Shown: positions 8,126 through 17,188, counted from the first letter of the stretch. The stretch: DNA of 64,000 nucleotides from Novipirellula herctigrandis (GCA_007859835.1 SJPJ01000001.1:1250632-1314631); one strand, 5' to 3'. Notes: a model not told the origin generated them from the letters alone. Numbers and translations: made by a program.

Positions 8126-8170
8126 TGCAATCACGACACCTGCAATCACGACACCTGCAATCACGACAAC
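8126..8170. repeat. Intergenic tandem repeat, 3 x 15 bp
   Basis: TGCAATCACGACACC at 8126-8140 and 8141-8155 is followed by TGCAATCACGACAAC at 8156-8170 and a decayed copy. It sits in the 347-base gap between the glycosyltransferase and the six-TM protein. The rest of that gap (8171-8412) shows only GATGA-rich sequence at about 8345-8385 and no gene. Confidence 0.9.
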
Positions 8171-8412
8171 TGCGATCAACGGGTCGAAATGCAGAATCGA
8201 TTCGCAGGAGCGATTGATGTGCTAATGGTTGTGTCGATCGCCGTGTCGGCAAACCTTCTCGGAATTGCTTTGAAATATTCCGAATTCCGCGTATCGCTCT
8301 GCGGGGTGATGGGCTCGGGAGTTACAGTGAAGCGTTCGAAACTCGCGATGAGTATGTGATGATGACGCGATGACTATGTGATGATTACTCCCTGAAGCAC
8401 AGGAATCATAGG

Positions 8413-9120
8413 ATGTCCGATTCGAGAGGTCTTAAAAAGCCGCTGTTGTACGCTTTGATTGTTTCCGTGTTATTGGGAGCGATTCTGGGCATTCTGTTGG
8501 TGCTTCGCAATACTTGGGGGTGGCTTGAGGTTCGAGTCATGTTGACCACTGTGGTTATCGCGGTTGCGAGCTTATGCGGTTTGGCATGCGATCTATCGAA
8601 GACGCCGTTCGGTTTGAATTTGTTGCCAAAGGCCGGTTTGGTGATGACGGGTATCACCGCCGCAATGTTGTTGCTGGGCATGTGGGGCGACGTGGACTCC
8701 GAAGTCTACTGGAAAATCTCGGCGGTGGTTTCGATTTTTGGTGTCGCGACCGTTCATGTTTGTTTGTTGTCCATCGCAAGGTTGGTCGGTCGTTTCCAAT
8801 GGGTGTATTGGATTGGATGTCAAGTGATATTTGGCTTGGCGGTACTGTTAGCGACGATCATTTTTGGCGAGATTGAATCGGAGGGAATATGGCGGTTGGT
8901 GGCAACGATGTCGATTGTCGCTGCGGCGATCACGCTTGTTATCCCCATTTTGCACCGCATCGGCAGGATGGAATCGTCGCGAGAGGATTTGCTGATGCCA
9001 GTGGACCGTCGCAACATCGCATCGATTGATGAAGAGATCGCTTGCATGGAAAAGGAACTCGCTCGCATGCAACGACTGAGGAAGGAAATTGTGGAACGCG
9101 ACACTCCGAAGGATGGGTGA
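8413..9120 (+). CDS. Polytopic membrane protein with C-terminal coiled coil
   Basis: 235 residues. Hydrophobic segments at roughly 10-31, 42-62, 73-90, 100-124, 133-153 and 159-178 predict six transmembrane helices. A cytoplasmic tail from about 190 contains IDEEIACMEKELARMQRLRKEI, a short heptad coiled coil. No enzymatic or transport motif is recognised; conserved planctomycetal membrane proteins of this kind are usually hypothetical. The start ATG 8413 is preceded by ACAGGAATCATAGG. The stop codon TGA (9118-9120) is followed at once by a 16-bp tandem duplication, and the gene is convergent with ppsA. Confidence 0.7.
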   Translation: MSDSRGLKKPLLYALIVSVLLGAILGILLVLRNTWGWLEVRVMLTTVVIAVASLCGLACDLSKTPFGLNLLPKAGLVMTGITAAMLLLGMWGDVDSEVYWKISAVVSIFGVATVHVCLLSIARLVGRFQWVYWIGCQVIFGLAVLLATIIFGEIESEGIWRLVATMSIVAAAITLVIPILHRIGRMESSREDLLMPVDRRNIASIDEEIACMEKELARMQRLRKEIVERDTPKDG

Positions 9121-9158
9121 ATTGGCGAATGGATAAATTGACGAATGGATAAATTGAC
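9111..9158 (+). repeat. 16-bp tandem repeat including the stop codon of the membrane protein
   Basis: GAATGGATAAATTGAC is present exactly at 9127-9142 and 9143-9158, and GATGGGTGAATTGGC at 9111-9126 is a degenerate copy that carries the true stop TGA. The copy at 9127 supplies a second in-frame TGA at 9139. Confidence 0.75.
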
Positions 9159-9258
9159 GTTGAGGCACGACATCATCAAGCGGGCTACTTGATATCAACG
9201 GAAACCATTCGCGACGCGTGTGCAGAAACGTTTTCCTTCGATTGGATCCGATGTATTT

Positions 9259-9306
9259 GTCGAGATTTCAGTGATCAATACCGGTTCGGGATCATTGCTT
9301 CTCGAC
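9259..9306 (-). terminator. Hairpin overlapping the ppsA stop codon
   Basis: GTCGAGA (9259-9265) pairs with TCTCGAC (9300-9306), and an inner GTGATC (9271-9276) pairs with GATCAT (9290-9295) across a symmetric 4-nt internal loop. The ppsA stop codon (complement of 9292-9294) lies inside the stem. There is no clear U-tract, so it could be a bidirectional terminator or an mRNA 3'-end stabiliser between the convergent genes. Confidence 0.35.
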
Positions 9307-11700
9307 TTCCAGCACATGCATGGTGGTTTTGAGGACTGCGTCGGGAGTTAGCGACATGCTATCGATCCCTTCTTTGACTAGGAATGCAGCGAACTCGGGG
9401 TAGTCGCTGGGAGCTTGTCCGCAGATGCCGATTTTCGCTCCTTTGGCTTTGGCGGTTTTTATCACGGATGAAATGGATCGTTTGACCGCTTCGTTGTTTT
9501 CGTCAAAGACGTGAGCGACAATTTCCGAGTCGCGATCGATACCGAGTGTGAGTTGAGTCAGGTCATTGGATCCGATCGAAAAGCCGTCGAAGATTTCGGC
9601 GAATTGATCAGCCAGAATCACGTTGCTGGGGATTTCGCACATGACATAGATTTCCAAGCCGTCTTGTCCGCGAACTAATCCATACCTTGCCATTTCTTCT
9701 TGAACTTTTCGGCCCTCTTCAACGGTCCGGCAAAACGGAATCATCAGTTTGACATTGCGGAGCCCCATTTCATCACGAACTTTTCGTGCCGCTTTACATT
9801 CAAGTCCAAAGGCGTCTCGAAATTGCGGGGAATAGTATCGTGATGCACCACGAAATCCTAGCATTGGGTTGTCTTCTTTGGGTTCATACTTTGCACCGCC
9901 GACCAGGTTGGCGTATTCGTTCGTTTTGAAATCGCTCAATCGGACAATCACGTCTTTGGGAAAAAATGCCGACGCGATCATGGCGATGCCTTCGGCTAGT
10001 CGGTCGATGTAGAATTTGGGTTTGTCGTGGTAGCCCATGGTTGCCTTGTCAACGGCGGCTCGTGTATCGTCATCAAGTTGATCGTAGTCCAACAATGCCT
10101 GCGGATGCACTTTGACATAGTTGCTAATGATAAATTCTTCTCGTGCGAGTCCGACGCCATCGTTGGGGATAGCAGAGAATGCGAACGCTTGGTCCGGAGT
10201 CGCGACATTCATCATGATTTTGGTATTTGGGCGTTGTTGGTCGCTCAGGTCGACGGACTCGACGTCGAACGGTAACGCACCTTGGTAGACGATGCCTTCA
10301 TCTCCTTCGGCGCAACTGATCGTAACGGTTTGGCCGTCATTCAAGACTTCGGTGGCGTTAAGTGTTCCGACGATCGCTGGGAGCCCAAGTTCACGACTGA
10401 CGATCGCGGCATGACAAGTACGCCCGCCACGGTTAGTGACAATCCCGGCGGCTCGTTTCATGACCGGTTCCCAGTCGGGGTCGGTTTTGTCGGTGACGAG
10501 GATTTCGCCATCGCGAAAGCCAGCCAAACCGTGGACATCACGAATGAGCCGTACGGGTCCGGAGCTAATTTTTTCCCCGATCGACCGTCCGGTTAATAGT
10601 ATCGATGAGCGTTCTCGGAGGTGGTATCTTTCGAGTGTCGTCGGCGACTTGCGGGATTGAACGGTCTCGGGACGTGCCTGTACGATGAACAAATCGCCTG
10701 TCCGCCCGTCCTTTGCCCATTCCATATCCATCGGGCATGCTTGTCCACGAAGTTGGCTGTAGTGATCTTCAATCTGGCAAGCCCAACGTGCCAATTGCAA
10801 GATATCATCGTCTTCTAGAGCAAAGCAATTCGCTTGCTCGGGGCTAACCGGAACGTTCTTGGTCATTTTGCTGCCGCCAATGTCGTACACCATTTTCATC
10901 GCTTTGGTGCCGATAGTTTTGTTTAGGATTGGGCGGAATCCTTTCTTGAGGGTCGGTTTAAATACATAGTATTCGTCTGGATTGACGCTTCCCTGCACGA
11001 CATTTTCACCAAGGCCAAAGGCTGCGTTAATCAGCACAGCGTCACGGAATCCGGTTTCGGTATCAATCGAAAACATCACGCCTGAAGTTGCCAAGTCGGA
11101 GCGAACCATTTGTTGAACGCCGATCGACAACGCGACACGCATCGAATCGTATCCGTGATTGGCACGGTACGAGATTGCTCGGTCGGTGAACAACGAGGCA
11201 AAGCAACGACGGCAAGCGTCCAGCACGGAAGCTTGGCCACGAACATTCAAGTACGTTTCTTGTTGGCCCGCGAAACTAGCGTCGGGAAGATCTTCGGCCG
11301 TGGCACTGCTACGCACAGCGACATCGGCTAAGTCATGCCGTTCTTCGCAAAGGTGGTGGTAGGCTTCGACGATCGCGTGCGAGATGGGTTCGGGAAGAGG
11401 CGTGTCCAAGATTAGGTGGCGAATGGCCATGCCATGATGCTGAAGATTATCGATGTCTCCGACGTTTATGCCGCTGAGGATTTGCGAGATTTTTTCGTCC
11501 AAACCGGTTTCATTGAGAAACATTCGATAGGCCGCAGCCGTGGTTGCGAACCCGTTGGGAACACGAATTCCGCGCGGCGTCAGTTGGCGATACATTTCCC
11601 CAAGGGAAGCATTTTTCCCGCCAACTATCGGAACATCATCCATACCAATTTGATCAAACCAGCGGATAAGATCGGTAGACACGTCGGTAACAACGCTCAT
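9292..11700 (-). CDS. ppsA: Phosphoenolpyruvate synthase (pyruvate, water dikinase)
   Basis: 802 residues, the normal PpsA length. It converts pyruvate, ATP and water to PEP, AMP and phosphate, the entry step of gluconeogenesis from pyruvate. An N-terminal ATP-grasp PPDK_N domain (about 20-345) begins VPIVGGKNASLGEMYRQL. The central phosphohistidine domain has GGRTCHAAIVSRELGLPAIV with catalytic His430, and the C-terminal PEP-utilising TIM barrel shows SDFKTNEYANLVGG, NPMLGFRGASRYYS, SIGSNDLTQLTLGIDRD and the Cys of GICGQAPSD. The ATG at 11698-11700 (complement) is chosen because the 48 extra upstream residues are not conserved-like. The gene stands alone, with 320 bases before the DHOD-like gene. 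Confidence 0.97.
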   Translation of the reverse strand: MSVVTDVSTDLIRWFDQIGMDDVPIVGGKNASLGEMYRQLTPRGIRVPNGFATTAAAYRMFLNETGLDEKISQILSGINVGDIDNLQHHGMAIRHLILDTPLPEPISHAIVEAYHHLCEERHDLADVAVRSSATAEDLPDASFAGQQETYLNVRGQASVLDACRRCFASLFTDRAISYRANHGYDSMRVALSIGVQQMVRSDLATSGVMFSIDTETGFRDAVLINAAFGLGENVVQGSVNPDEYYVFKPTLKKGFRPILNKTIGTKAMKMVYDIGGSKMTKNVPVSPEQANCFALEDDDILQLARWACQIEDHYSQLRGQACPMDMEWAKDGRTGDLFIVQARPETVQSRKSPTTLERYHLRERSSILLTGRSIGEKISSGPVRLIRDVHGLAGFRDGEILVTDKTDPDWEPVMKRAAGIVTNRGGRTCHAAIVSRELGLPAIVGTLNATEVLNDGQTVTISCAEGDEGIVYQGALPFDVESVDLSDQQRPNTKIMMNVATPDQAFAFSAIPNDGVGLAREEFIISNYVKVHPQALLDYDQLDDDTRAAVDKATMGYHDKPKFYIDRLAEGIAMIASAFFPKDVIVRLSDFKTNEYANLVGGAKYEPKEDNPMLGFRGASRYYSPQFRDAFGLECKAARKVRDEMGLRNVKLMIPFCRTVEEGRKVQEEMARYGLVRGQDGLEIYVMCEIPSNVILADQFAEIFDGFSIGSNDLTQLTLGIDRDSEIVAHVFDENNEAVKRSISSVIKTAKAKGAKIGICGQAPSDYPEFAAFLVKEGIDSMSLTPDAVLKTTMHVLEVEKQ

Positions 11701-12020
11701 GGTATTTCTCGCATTAAAGGAAGCAAAACTAGCGTCCCAAACAAGAGGTTGTTGGTATGACGCATAGGGTGATAGCTTCGCAAACTCTGTTCCAAATGGT
11801 TTTTGTGGAAACAAAATAATGAAGGTGAACAACTTCGCACACAATTGGGTTCGTAACGTGCTTTGGCGTCACAGTTTTGTGCGTGGAAATTTTCAGAACT
11901 CAGAACACTGTGTTGGGGCTTCACGAAGTGGGGCGGGGCTTCACGCAGTGCGGCGGGGCTTCACGCAGTGGAGCGGGCATTGGCTAGGAAAGCGGTAGTC
12001 GTGGGTTGAGAAAAACCCGT
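11701..12020. repeat. Intergenic region with 3 x 20 bp repeat (11911-11975)
   Basis: Units of TCACGCAGTGCGGCGGGGCT with phase 20 occupy about 11911-11975 in three copies, about 45-110 bases beyond the 3' end of the DHOD-like gene and upstream of ppsA. A short stem GGGTT (12003-12007) / AACCC (12014-12018) adjoins the DHOD-like stop. The ppsA promoter should be in 11701-11900, but no convincing -35/-10 pair can be named by eye. Confidence 0.6.
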
Positions 12021-13064
12021 CTATGCTTTGTGGCCATAGCAATCGCCCGTTTCGAAAGACGCGACGGGTGTCGGGTCGACGTAGTCGTTGATGTGAGTGA
12101 GCGGGTCCGAATATTCCAATTGCATCATGCGGAGCGGGCCAAACTCAACGTTTGGTCGTGCTTGAAGAAAATCGAGCAGAGATTTGTAGGGGCTGTTATC
12201 GAGGAACCTGCTGATTCCGTCGATCATTTTGTGCACGACCTCGGGACCCTCTCGGTAGATTTCGGAGGTTACCATCACTGCGTTCGCGCCAGCGATCATC
12301 GCCTTGATCGCATCTTCGGCCGAACGCACTCCGCCGCTGGCGGCGATTGAAATGTCGAGTTCGCCAGCGCGAGCATGAACGATCCCTTCGAGGGTTCCAC
12401 CTAAGGAATGGACTGGGGAAAGTTCCCATCGAATGGTCCAACGCATTTGGTCTATGTGGACATCCCACTCCGGCAAATGGGTAAAGAGAATCAATCCGTC
12501 GGCGCCCGCATTTTGTAACTTTTTTGCGATCGATGCGAGATTCGTGAATCGCTTATGTAGTTTGACGGCCACCGGTATCGAAATATTTTCGCATAGACGG
12601 CGAACCGTGTCGACGAAGTGCTGTTCCACTTGATCAGAAGATTCTTCGGGAAGCGAGATGATCGGCGGCCAACTTAATTGCAATGCATCCGCTCCGGCGG
12701 CTTGGATTTCCTTGGCATAGTCAATCCAATGTTCAACACTTGAACCGCTGATGCTGGCGAAAATTGGGATCTGCTCGCAGAGTTTTAGTTGACGAATCGC
12801 GGCGAGATAGTTGTCGACGCCGCCATTGTATCGGTCTTGCAGTGGTTGGTAGCCGCTGCGCTCGATCGCGTGTTCCGGGTCCACTGAACGTATCGTCGCG
12901 TACAGAATCTGTTCTTGGAGTATTGAAGGTAACACGATCGCGCCGACGCCTGCGCAGGCGAGTTGACGGACCATTTCCGGCTCGATCGTCAATGGACACG
13001 AGCCCGCGATCACGGGTGACTTCAGCTCTATCCCCAAGAATGTAGTGGCCAATTCAGAGTTCAT
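12021..13064 (-). CDS. Dihydroorotate dehydrogenase-like FMN protein
   Basis: 347 residues forming a single FMN-binding TIM barrel of the DHOD-like branch. The start LATTFLGIELKSPVIAGSCPLT is the standard opening of the family; IFASISGSS, ADALQLSWPP, VAVKLHKRFTN, GADGLILFTH and IAASGGVRSAEDAIKAMIAGANAVMV supply the FMN contacts, the last being the phosphate-binding loop. True PyrD has an Asn-rich NxSxPx motif where this protein has QLSWPPI, so orotate synthesis is doubtful; related proteins often form part of redox or amino-acid/pyrimidine-reduction systems. ATG 13062-13064 (complement) gives the conserved N-terminus; a TTG at 13124 would add 20 non-conserved residues. It is followed downstream by a 20-bp tandem repeat. 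Confidence 0.85.
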   Translation of the reverse strand: MNSELATTFLGIELKSPVIAGSCPLTIEPEMVRQLACAGVGAIVLPSILQEQILYATIRSVDPEHAIERSGYQPLQDRYNGGVDNYLAAIRQLKLCEQIPIFASISGSSVEHWIDYAKEIQAAGADALQLSWPPIISLPEESSDQVEQHFVDTVRRLCENISIPVAVKLHKRFTNLASIAKKLQNAGADGLILFTHLPEWDVHIDQMRWTIRWELSPVHSLGGTLEGIVHARAGELDISIAASGGVRSAEDAIKAMIAGANAVMVTSEIYREGPEVVHKMIDGISRFLDNSPYKSLLDFLQARPNVEFGPLRMMQLEYSDPLTHINDYVDPTPVASFETGDCYGHKA

Positions 13065-13206
13065 GGTTTGTCCGGTGGCTGAAGGGGGTAATGCTTCTGG
13101 CTGTTCAGACGAAACTGTGGGCAAACAAAACTTTGGGCAGGCGAAACCGTGCGCAGATCGAACTGTGCACCTAAAAAGAAATCACTCTGTTTCTCTCCAT
13201 GCACGA

Positions 13207-13470
13207 CTACAGGCATTTTCGAATGCGATCGAAACCGCTTCTGATTTCGCTTGCCACAAGTTTTACTGCTTCGTAAACGTCATCCGCCGATTCCCCAACG
13301 GCTTCTTTTATTGGTGTGTACCGTTCATCGAGAGAATCGAATTTGCGGTCCAGCGAGTCCCACTGATCCTGCAATTCTTTCGTACCAAGATGCATTTGAA
13401 GTTTCAATTCATCTCGCTCGTGCTTAAGGCCACGGACGAGTTCCGCAACCAATTTGTCTTGATCTTTCAT
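13207..13470 (-). CDS. Small coiled-coil protein, 87 aa
   Basis: Reads MKDQDKLVAELVRGLKHERD..., almost entirely charged helix with heptads (LKLQMHLGTKELQDQWDSLDRKFDSLDERY), ending with a helix that includes VYEAVKLVASEIRSGFDRIRK. ATG 13468-13470 (complement) is preceded by AAAAAAGGA at a good distance, so it is preferred over an upstream in-frame ATG. No transmembrane segment or signal peptide is seen. Such small helical proteins are often regulators or scaffold partners; no family name can be given. Confidence 0.6.
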   Translation of the reverse strand: MKDQDKLVAELVRGLKHERDELKLQMHLGTKELQDQWDSLDRKFDSLDERYTPIKEAVGESADDVYEAVKLVASEIRSGFDRIRKCL

Positions 13471-14457
13471 CCGAATTATCCTTTTTTCTTTCAACGTAGC
13501 AGGTTACCCACCAGCTTGGATTGCTATGGAGTTCGGCTGAAACCGCCGTGTCCAAGCCGATTGTTTTGATGTCGGTAGAGACCGTGATCGAATTGACGCA
13601 ACATGCATGCCAAACCGTTTTTTCACAGCATGTTCACACGTTTTTAGGCATCGTTTTTTTGGCTTGCCGTGGAAGGGCTGACACGTGGAGTGTGCGTAAA
13701 CGGCTAATCAAGTATGCAAGTGCGTCGATTCAGCACGCATTGCGTGTTTGGGCTGGCCCTACGGCGTCGGAGGCAGTTTTGGGGATATTCAGTCAGAAGT
13801 GTTGCTAATTTGCGCGACCAATGGAAATCCCAAAATCTTAGCCGAGACCGAATGCTAGGCGAGACCGAATGCGAGGCGAGACCGAATGCTAGCCGAGACC
13901 GAATGCTAGGCGAGACCTCGTAAATGATCAGCGGCGCGGCGCTAGCCGGTGACCCTGGAAATACCCGCGGCTAGTGTATTGCGGCTCACATCAGCGTGCG
14001 TCAATTCACCGTCGAGGCCATCGTGCCATTGTTGGCCGGATGAGGTTGCTGGACCAAAACCATTTCTGATTTGGCATTGGGGCACTTTCAAGCTAACGGT
14101 TTGATTCGTGCCAATGCTCGTTAGCGTGATGCCAACGTTTGGAACCGGGGCGGCTTATTTTCATTGGAGTCGGTGTTGGCACTTTTTGGGGAGCCACGAG
14201 ATGAGTTCGTGGATGCTTGGGGCGGTTGGTAAAACAGGCCATGAAGCAAGGCTGCGATCGGATAGTGCTGCGCAGAATTTGCGAAGAACAGTCAAGAATG
14301 ATCGCTTTTTTTGCTTTCGCGGAGTCCGGTATACGAATGTCTTCAGGATAATCCCTAGTCAAAATTAACGGCTCTTGCCGATGTTCGATGCTTGCAGAAT
14401 TCGAAATACTTAAGCAAATCGAAAGCCGTTACTTCGCCTATTCTCAAGGAAACCTGT
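13471..14457. repeat. Gene-poor 1-kb region with 4 x 17 bp repeat (13844-13917)
   Basis: GAGACCGAATGCTAGGC is repeated in phase at 13844, 13861, 13878 and 13895 with one- or two-base differences, and a fifth partial copy ends near 13917. Open frames of 60-95 codons in this region (13521-13808, 14108-14368) have skewed composition and no ribosome site, so I do not call genes. The remainder is unstructured to the eye. Confidence 0.7.
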
Positions 14458-14760
14458 ATGCCCGCCACTCTATCAGCCGAGTTCACCGCCGAGACGTACT
14501 TCCGAATCCATGCAACCGCGTGTATGAGCCAAGTGCGATCCGAACGGGTTGAGCGAGAAGCATTGCGGATTATCGCTGCTCACCCACATTTTCGTGGCCT
14601 TGCTTCTGCGGTTGAGGTGGAGTGCCGAGATGGCAGGTTGGTTTTGACGGGTCGAGTGCCAACGTTTTTCTATAAGCAACTTTTGCAGGAAGCATTACGA
14701 ACGCTCGATGGTGTCCACACAATTAACAATCAAGTCATGGTGGAAAGCACCAACTGCTAG
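14458..14760 (+). CDS. BON-domain protein
   Basis: 100 residues. From about residue 55 (VEVECRDGRLVLTGRV) the sequence follows the BON pattern: beta strand, VxLxGxV, a helix KQLLQEALRTLDGV, then INNQVMVE. BON domains attach proteins to membranes or bind phospholipid, and are common in OsmY-like periplasmic proteins; this one has no obvious signal peptide, so it could be cytoplasmic or use a non-standard export route. The start ATG at 14458 has CAAGGA about ten bases upstream. It is followed by a receiver gene on the same strand, 57 bases apart. Confidence 0.8.
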   Translation: MPATLSAEFTAETYFRIHATACMSQVRSERVEREALRIIAAHPHFRGLASAVEVECRDGRLVLTGRVPTFFYKQLLQEALRTLDGVHTINNQVMVESTNC

Positions 14761-14817
14761 GTGTTTTGCTATTGACATCGCGAAGGTTGAGGATTCGGGT
14801 TACGCCATTGGGGAAAA

Positions 14818-15303
14818 ATGAATAACACAGTCCTTGTCGCTGACAGTGACCCGGAATGGGTTGACGTTGCCGCTCGCTATCTTTCTCGCCACGGGTACGA
14901 TGTCGCTACTGCCATCAATGGTTTGGAGTGTTTAAGTGTTTGGCGAAAACAATCGCCGGAGATCATGGTGCTAGAGGATGAAATGCTTTGGGGAGGAAGT
15001 GACGGATTCATTGGCGTGGTTCGGGAAGCGGAAAACGGTGAAGGGATCTATCGGGAAAAGGATTTGACCATCATTGTGACGACAACTCGATCGACGAACC
15101 AAATCAAAGGTCTTTACCACTGGCCTCACGTCTCGGCGGTTCTGCGAAAACCGTTTGGATTATCGGAACTTCGCGAGCAAATGCTTTTGACGACTAAGAC
15201 GCTCCGGCCCAAGGCCACGAACTTTCGATCTCAAGTTCAACAACTGTTGGCAGCAACCATTGCACCTGGGATTCTCCGCTCGGCGACGAAGCCTTTAAAG
15301 TGA
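14818..15303 (+). CDS. Degenerate response-regulator receiver protein
   Basis: 161 residues; residues 1-125 form a CheY-like receiver (VLVADSDPEWVDVAARYLSRHGYDVATA), with the acidic pair in ADSDPE, Thr in IIVTTTRST and the conserved Lys in LRKPFG. At the position of the phospho-acceptor Asp (the PDLILLD pattern), the sequence reads PEIMVLEDEMLWGG, so the aligned residue is Glu53 followed by Asp54. It may be a constitutively active-like or unphosphorylated pseudo-receiver. The C-terminal 30 residues have no domain. ATG 14818 is preceded by GGGGAAAA. It lies between the BON gene and a NarL-type regulator on the same strand. Confidence 0.8.
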   Translation: MNNTVLVADSDPEWVDVAARYLSRHGYDVATAINGLECLSVWRKQSPEIMVLEDEMLWGGSDGFIGVVREAENGEGIYREKDLTIIVTTTRSTNQIKGLYHWPHVSAVLRKPFGLSELREQMLLTTKTLRPKATNFRSQVQQLLAATIAPGILRSATKPLK

Positions 15304-15727
15304 TTGATTGTCTCAAGCCAAGACATTTGTTCGCGACCTGATTTGATGGTGACGCACCCATTTTTTGGATAAATGGTTGGGGGATTGTCTGGCCGCGACC
15401 GTGCAGTATCGCCCAGCGGTGTGCTGAAATGTTGCAAGCAAAACGGTCGTCGAATATTAAATGTCGTTTGGATTTAGGGCTTATCTGGTAACCGGCAAAG
15501 ATTTGGATCGACGAACCAGGGCTGATTATGGTCGAGTTCTAAACTTGTCCATCCGGTTGGCGATTTCATTCGTTTTCCCTACCGTCTAGGCCGATCTCCG
15601 GCCACTGTGCAATCGAAATCTCTGTGAGTTGTAGGTGTTTTGAGGGCAAACGGCACGGGGAATGCAATTTCTGTTTTTGAAGCGTATCCACATGTAGCGA
15701 CGGGCAGCGGTAGCAGTGGAGATGCGA
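15304..15727. other. Intergenic stretch, no gene recognised
   Basis: 424 bases between the two response-regulator genes. No repeat, ribosome site or plausible ORF was noticed apart from the GGAG at 15718-15721 that serves the following gene; the promoter of the NarL-type regulator is expected here but cannot be assigned. Confidence 0.4.
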
Positions 15728-16393
15728 ATGAATCAGGAATCGAAGAAGTCAACTCGGATCTTGATCGTTGACGATCATGCAATGGTGCGTGAAGGGTTAG
15801 CGACGTTTCTATCCAATCAGCCCGGCATGCAAGTTTGTGGCGAAGCGTCGGGTGCCTCGGAGGCGATGCGACAGATCGAACAGAATCGACCCGACTTTAT
15901 GATTGTTGATATGTCGCTAAAGGTGGGGCACGGCATCGAGCTAATCAAGCAAGTTCATGCGCTGGATCCGAGCATCAAGATGTTAGGCCTTTCGATGCAT
16001 GACGAATGTTTATATGCCGAACGGGCGATTCGTGCGGGAGCGATGGGGTATTTGAGTAAAGAGCACTCGCGGACCCTCATCATTGATGCGATTCGTACGA
16101 TCTTGCGCGGTCAAGTGTTTCTGAGCGACGCGATGACGAGTCGTTTGTTGAAACGCTCAATAGGAAAAGAAGAGGATAGTATCAAAGAACCGATCGACAC
16201 TTTGTCGGATCGTGAGATGCAGGTGTTTCAGCTGATTGGTCAAGGCATTACGGTTCGTGAAATAGCCAATAAGTTGGAACTAAGTCCCAAAACGGTTGAA
16301 ACCTACCGTGAAAATATCAAAGCGAAACTCGGGCTTGATAATGCAACGGAGTTAATTCGCCATGCTGTGCTTCGGTTCATCGAAGAGACGTGA
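15728..16393 (+). CDS. NarL/LuxR-type response regulator
   Basis: 221 residues. The receiver domain (about 10-125) has the acidic pair D15-D16 (LIVDDHAMVREG), phospho-acceptor D61 (FMIVDMSL) and Lys111 (GYLSKEHS). After a linker, a LuxR-type helix-turn-helix occupies about 155-215, with LSDREMQVFQLIGQGITVREIA and LSPKTVETYRENIKAKL, the DNA-recognition helix. A DNA-binding regulator of unknown stimulus; no sensor kinase gene is adjacent. Start ATG 15728 is favoured by GGAG at 15718-15721; ATG 15722 and GTG 15716 are in frame. An array of 19-bp repeats begins 24 bases after its stop. Confidence 0.93.
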   Translation: MNQESKKSTRILIVDDHAMVREGLATFLSNQPGMQVCGEASGASEAMRQIEQNRPDFMIVDMSLKVGHGIELIKQVHALDPSIKMLGLSMHDECLYAERAIRAGAMGYLSKEHSRTLIIDAIRTILRGQVFLSDAMTSRLLKRSIGKEEDSIKEPIDTLSDREMQVFQLIGQGITVREIANKLELSPKTVETYRENIKAKLGLDNATELIRHAVLRFIEET

Positions 16394-16416
16394 GCATTGA
16401 TGTTCTGTTCCGCAAA

Positions 16417-16483
16417 GGCTGTGTTTCAATGCAATGGCTGTGTTTCAATGCAATGGCTGTGTTTCAATGCAATGGCTGTGTTT
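16417..16483 (+). repeat. Intergenic tandem repeat, 3.5 x 19 bp
   Basis: GGCTGTGTTTCAATGCAAT at 16417-16435, 16436-16454 and 16455-16473 is identical in all three copies, followed by a half copy. It begins 23 bases after the stop codon of the NarL-type regulator. The remaining gap up to 16726 has no gene. Confidence 0.95.
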
Positions 16484-16726
16484 ATCGGGCCGCGATTTAA
16501 TTTGTTGCCAAATACGGTGACCAAATTAGATTGTGCAGGCCTTAGTCACGAGCAGACTGTTTGTCACGAGTCGATGGTCTTTGCTGGTCAGGCAGGTTGA
16601 TGGTGGGTGAGCAAGGAAGCGACTCGAGGTGGCATTCGCTTTGCACTGCTTTGGCAATGATCGTCGGAAAACAACAAACCGGTTAGTGGTTCGATCGACA
16701 ACATGCCCATAATAGGAGCGTATTTC

Positions 16727-17155
16727 ATGAATGCTTCAGCAATTGCTGCCTTTGAAAGCACGGTGCAGAAATCAAACGAATGGGTGAACGAAGTGATGGA
16801 TGAAATGTGCTGGGATGATCCGCAGCGTGCATACCATGGACTTCGTGCCGTACTGCACACTTTGCGTGACCGATTGCCACTCGCGGAAGCGGTCGATTTG
16901 TCGTCGCAATTACCGATGCTGGTTCGCGGCGTCTATTTCGAAGGATGGCGACCCAACCGAACGGTAAGGCCTGATCGAACCAAAGAGGAATTCTTGCAAC
17001 ATATCTTTGACGCATTCCCGGGCGATTTCGAAGTTGATCCCGAGGAATTGGTTTGGGCGGTCTTTCGTGTTATGGCACGCCACATTACCAAAGGCGAGAT
17101 TGATGACATCAAAGCGACGTTGCCAGTGAAATTCCGTGAATTTTGGCCTGCGTAA
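16727..17155 (+). CDS. DUF2267-family protein
   Basis: 142 residues, mostly helical, matching the DUF2267 layout: an N-terminal helix with STVQKSNEWVNEVMDEM, the AYHGLRAVLHTLRDRLPLAEAVDLSSQLPMLVRG segment, an FYEGW-like turn (YFEGWRPN) and the C-terminal half with EEFLQHIFDAF and VWAVFRVMARHITKGEIDDIKATLP. These proteins are widespread and of unknown function, often with stress or osmotic-response genes. ATG 16727 is preceded by AGGAG at 16714-16718. A 13-bp tandem repeat includes its stop codon. The next gene is the MAT gene, 167 bases downstream. Confidence 0.85.
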   Translation: MNASAIAAFESTVQKSNEWVNEVMDEMCWDDPQRAYHGLRAVLHTLRDRLPLAEAVDLSSQLPMLVRGVYFEGWRPNRTVRPDRTKEEFLQHIFDAFPGDFEVDPEELVWAVFRVMARHITKGEIDDIKATLPVKFREFWPA

Positions 17156-17188
17156 TCGGTCCGCGTAATCGATCCGCGCAGTCGCATG
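17150..17188 (+). repeat. 13-bp tandem repeat across the DUF2267 stop codon
   Basis: GCGTAATCGGTCC (17150-17162) and GCGTAATCGATCC (17163-17175) are near-identical, followed by a decayed copy (17176-17188). The first TAA is the stop of the DUF2267 gene. The period is not a multiple of three. Confidence 0.65.

Noticed and set aside
13521-13808. 95-codon open frame on the plus strand
   Set aside because: Composition not protein-like, no ribosome site, and it runs into a repeat-rich gap.
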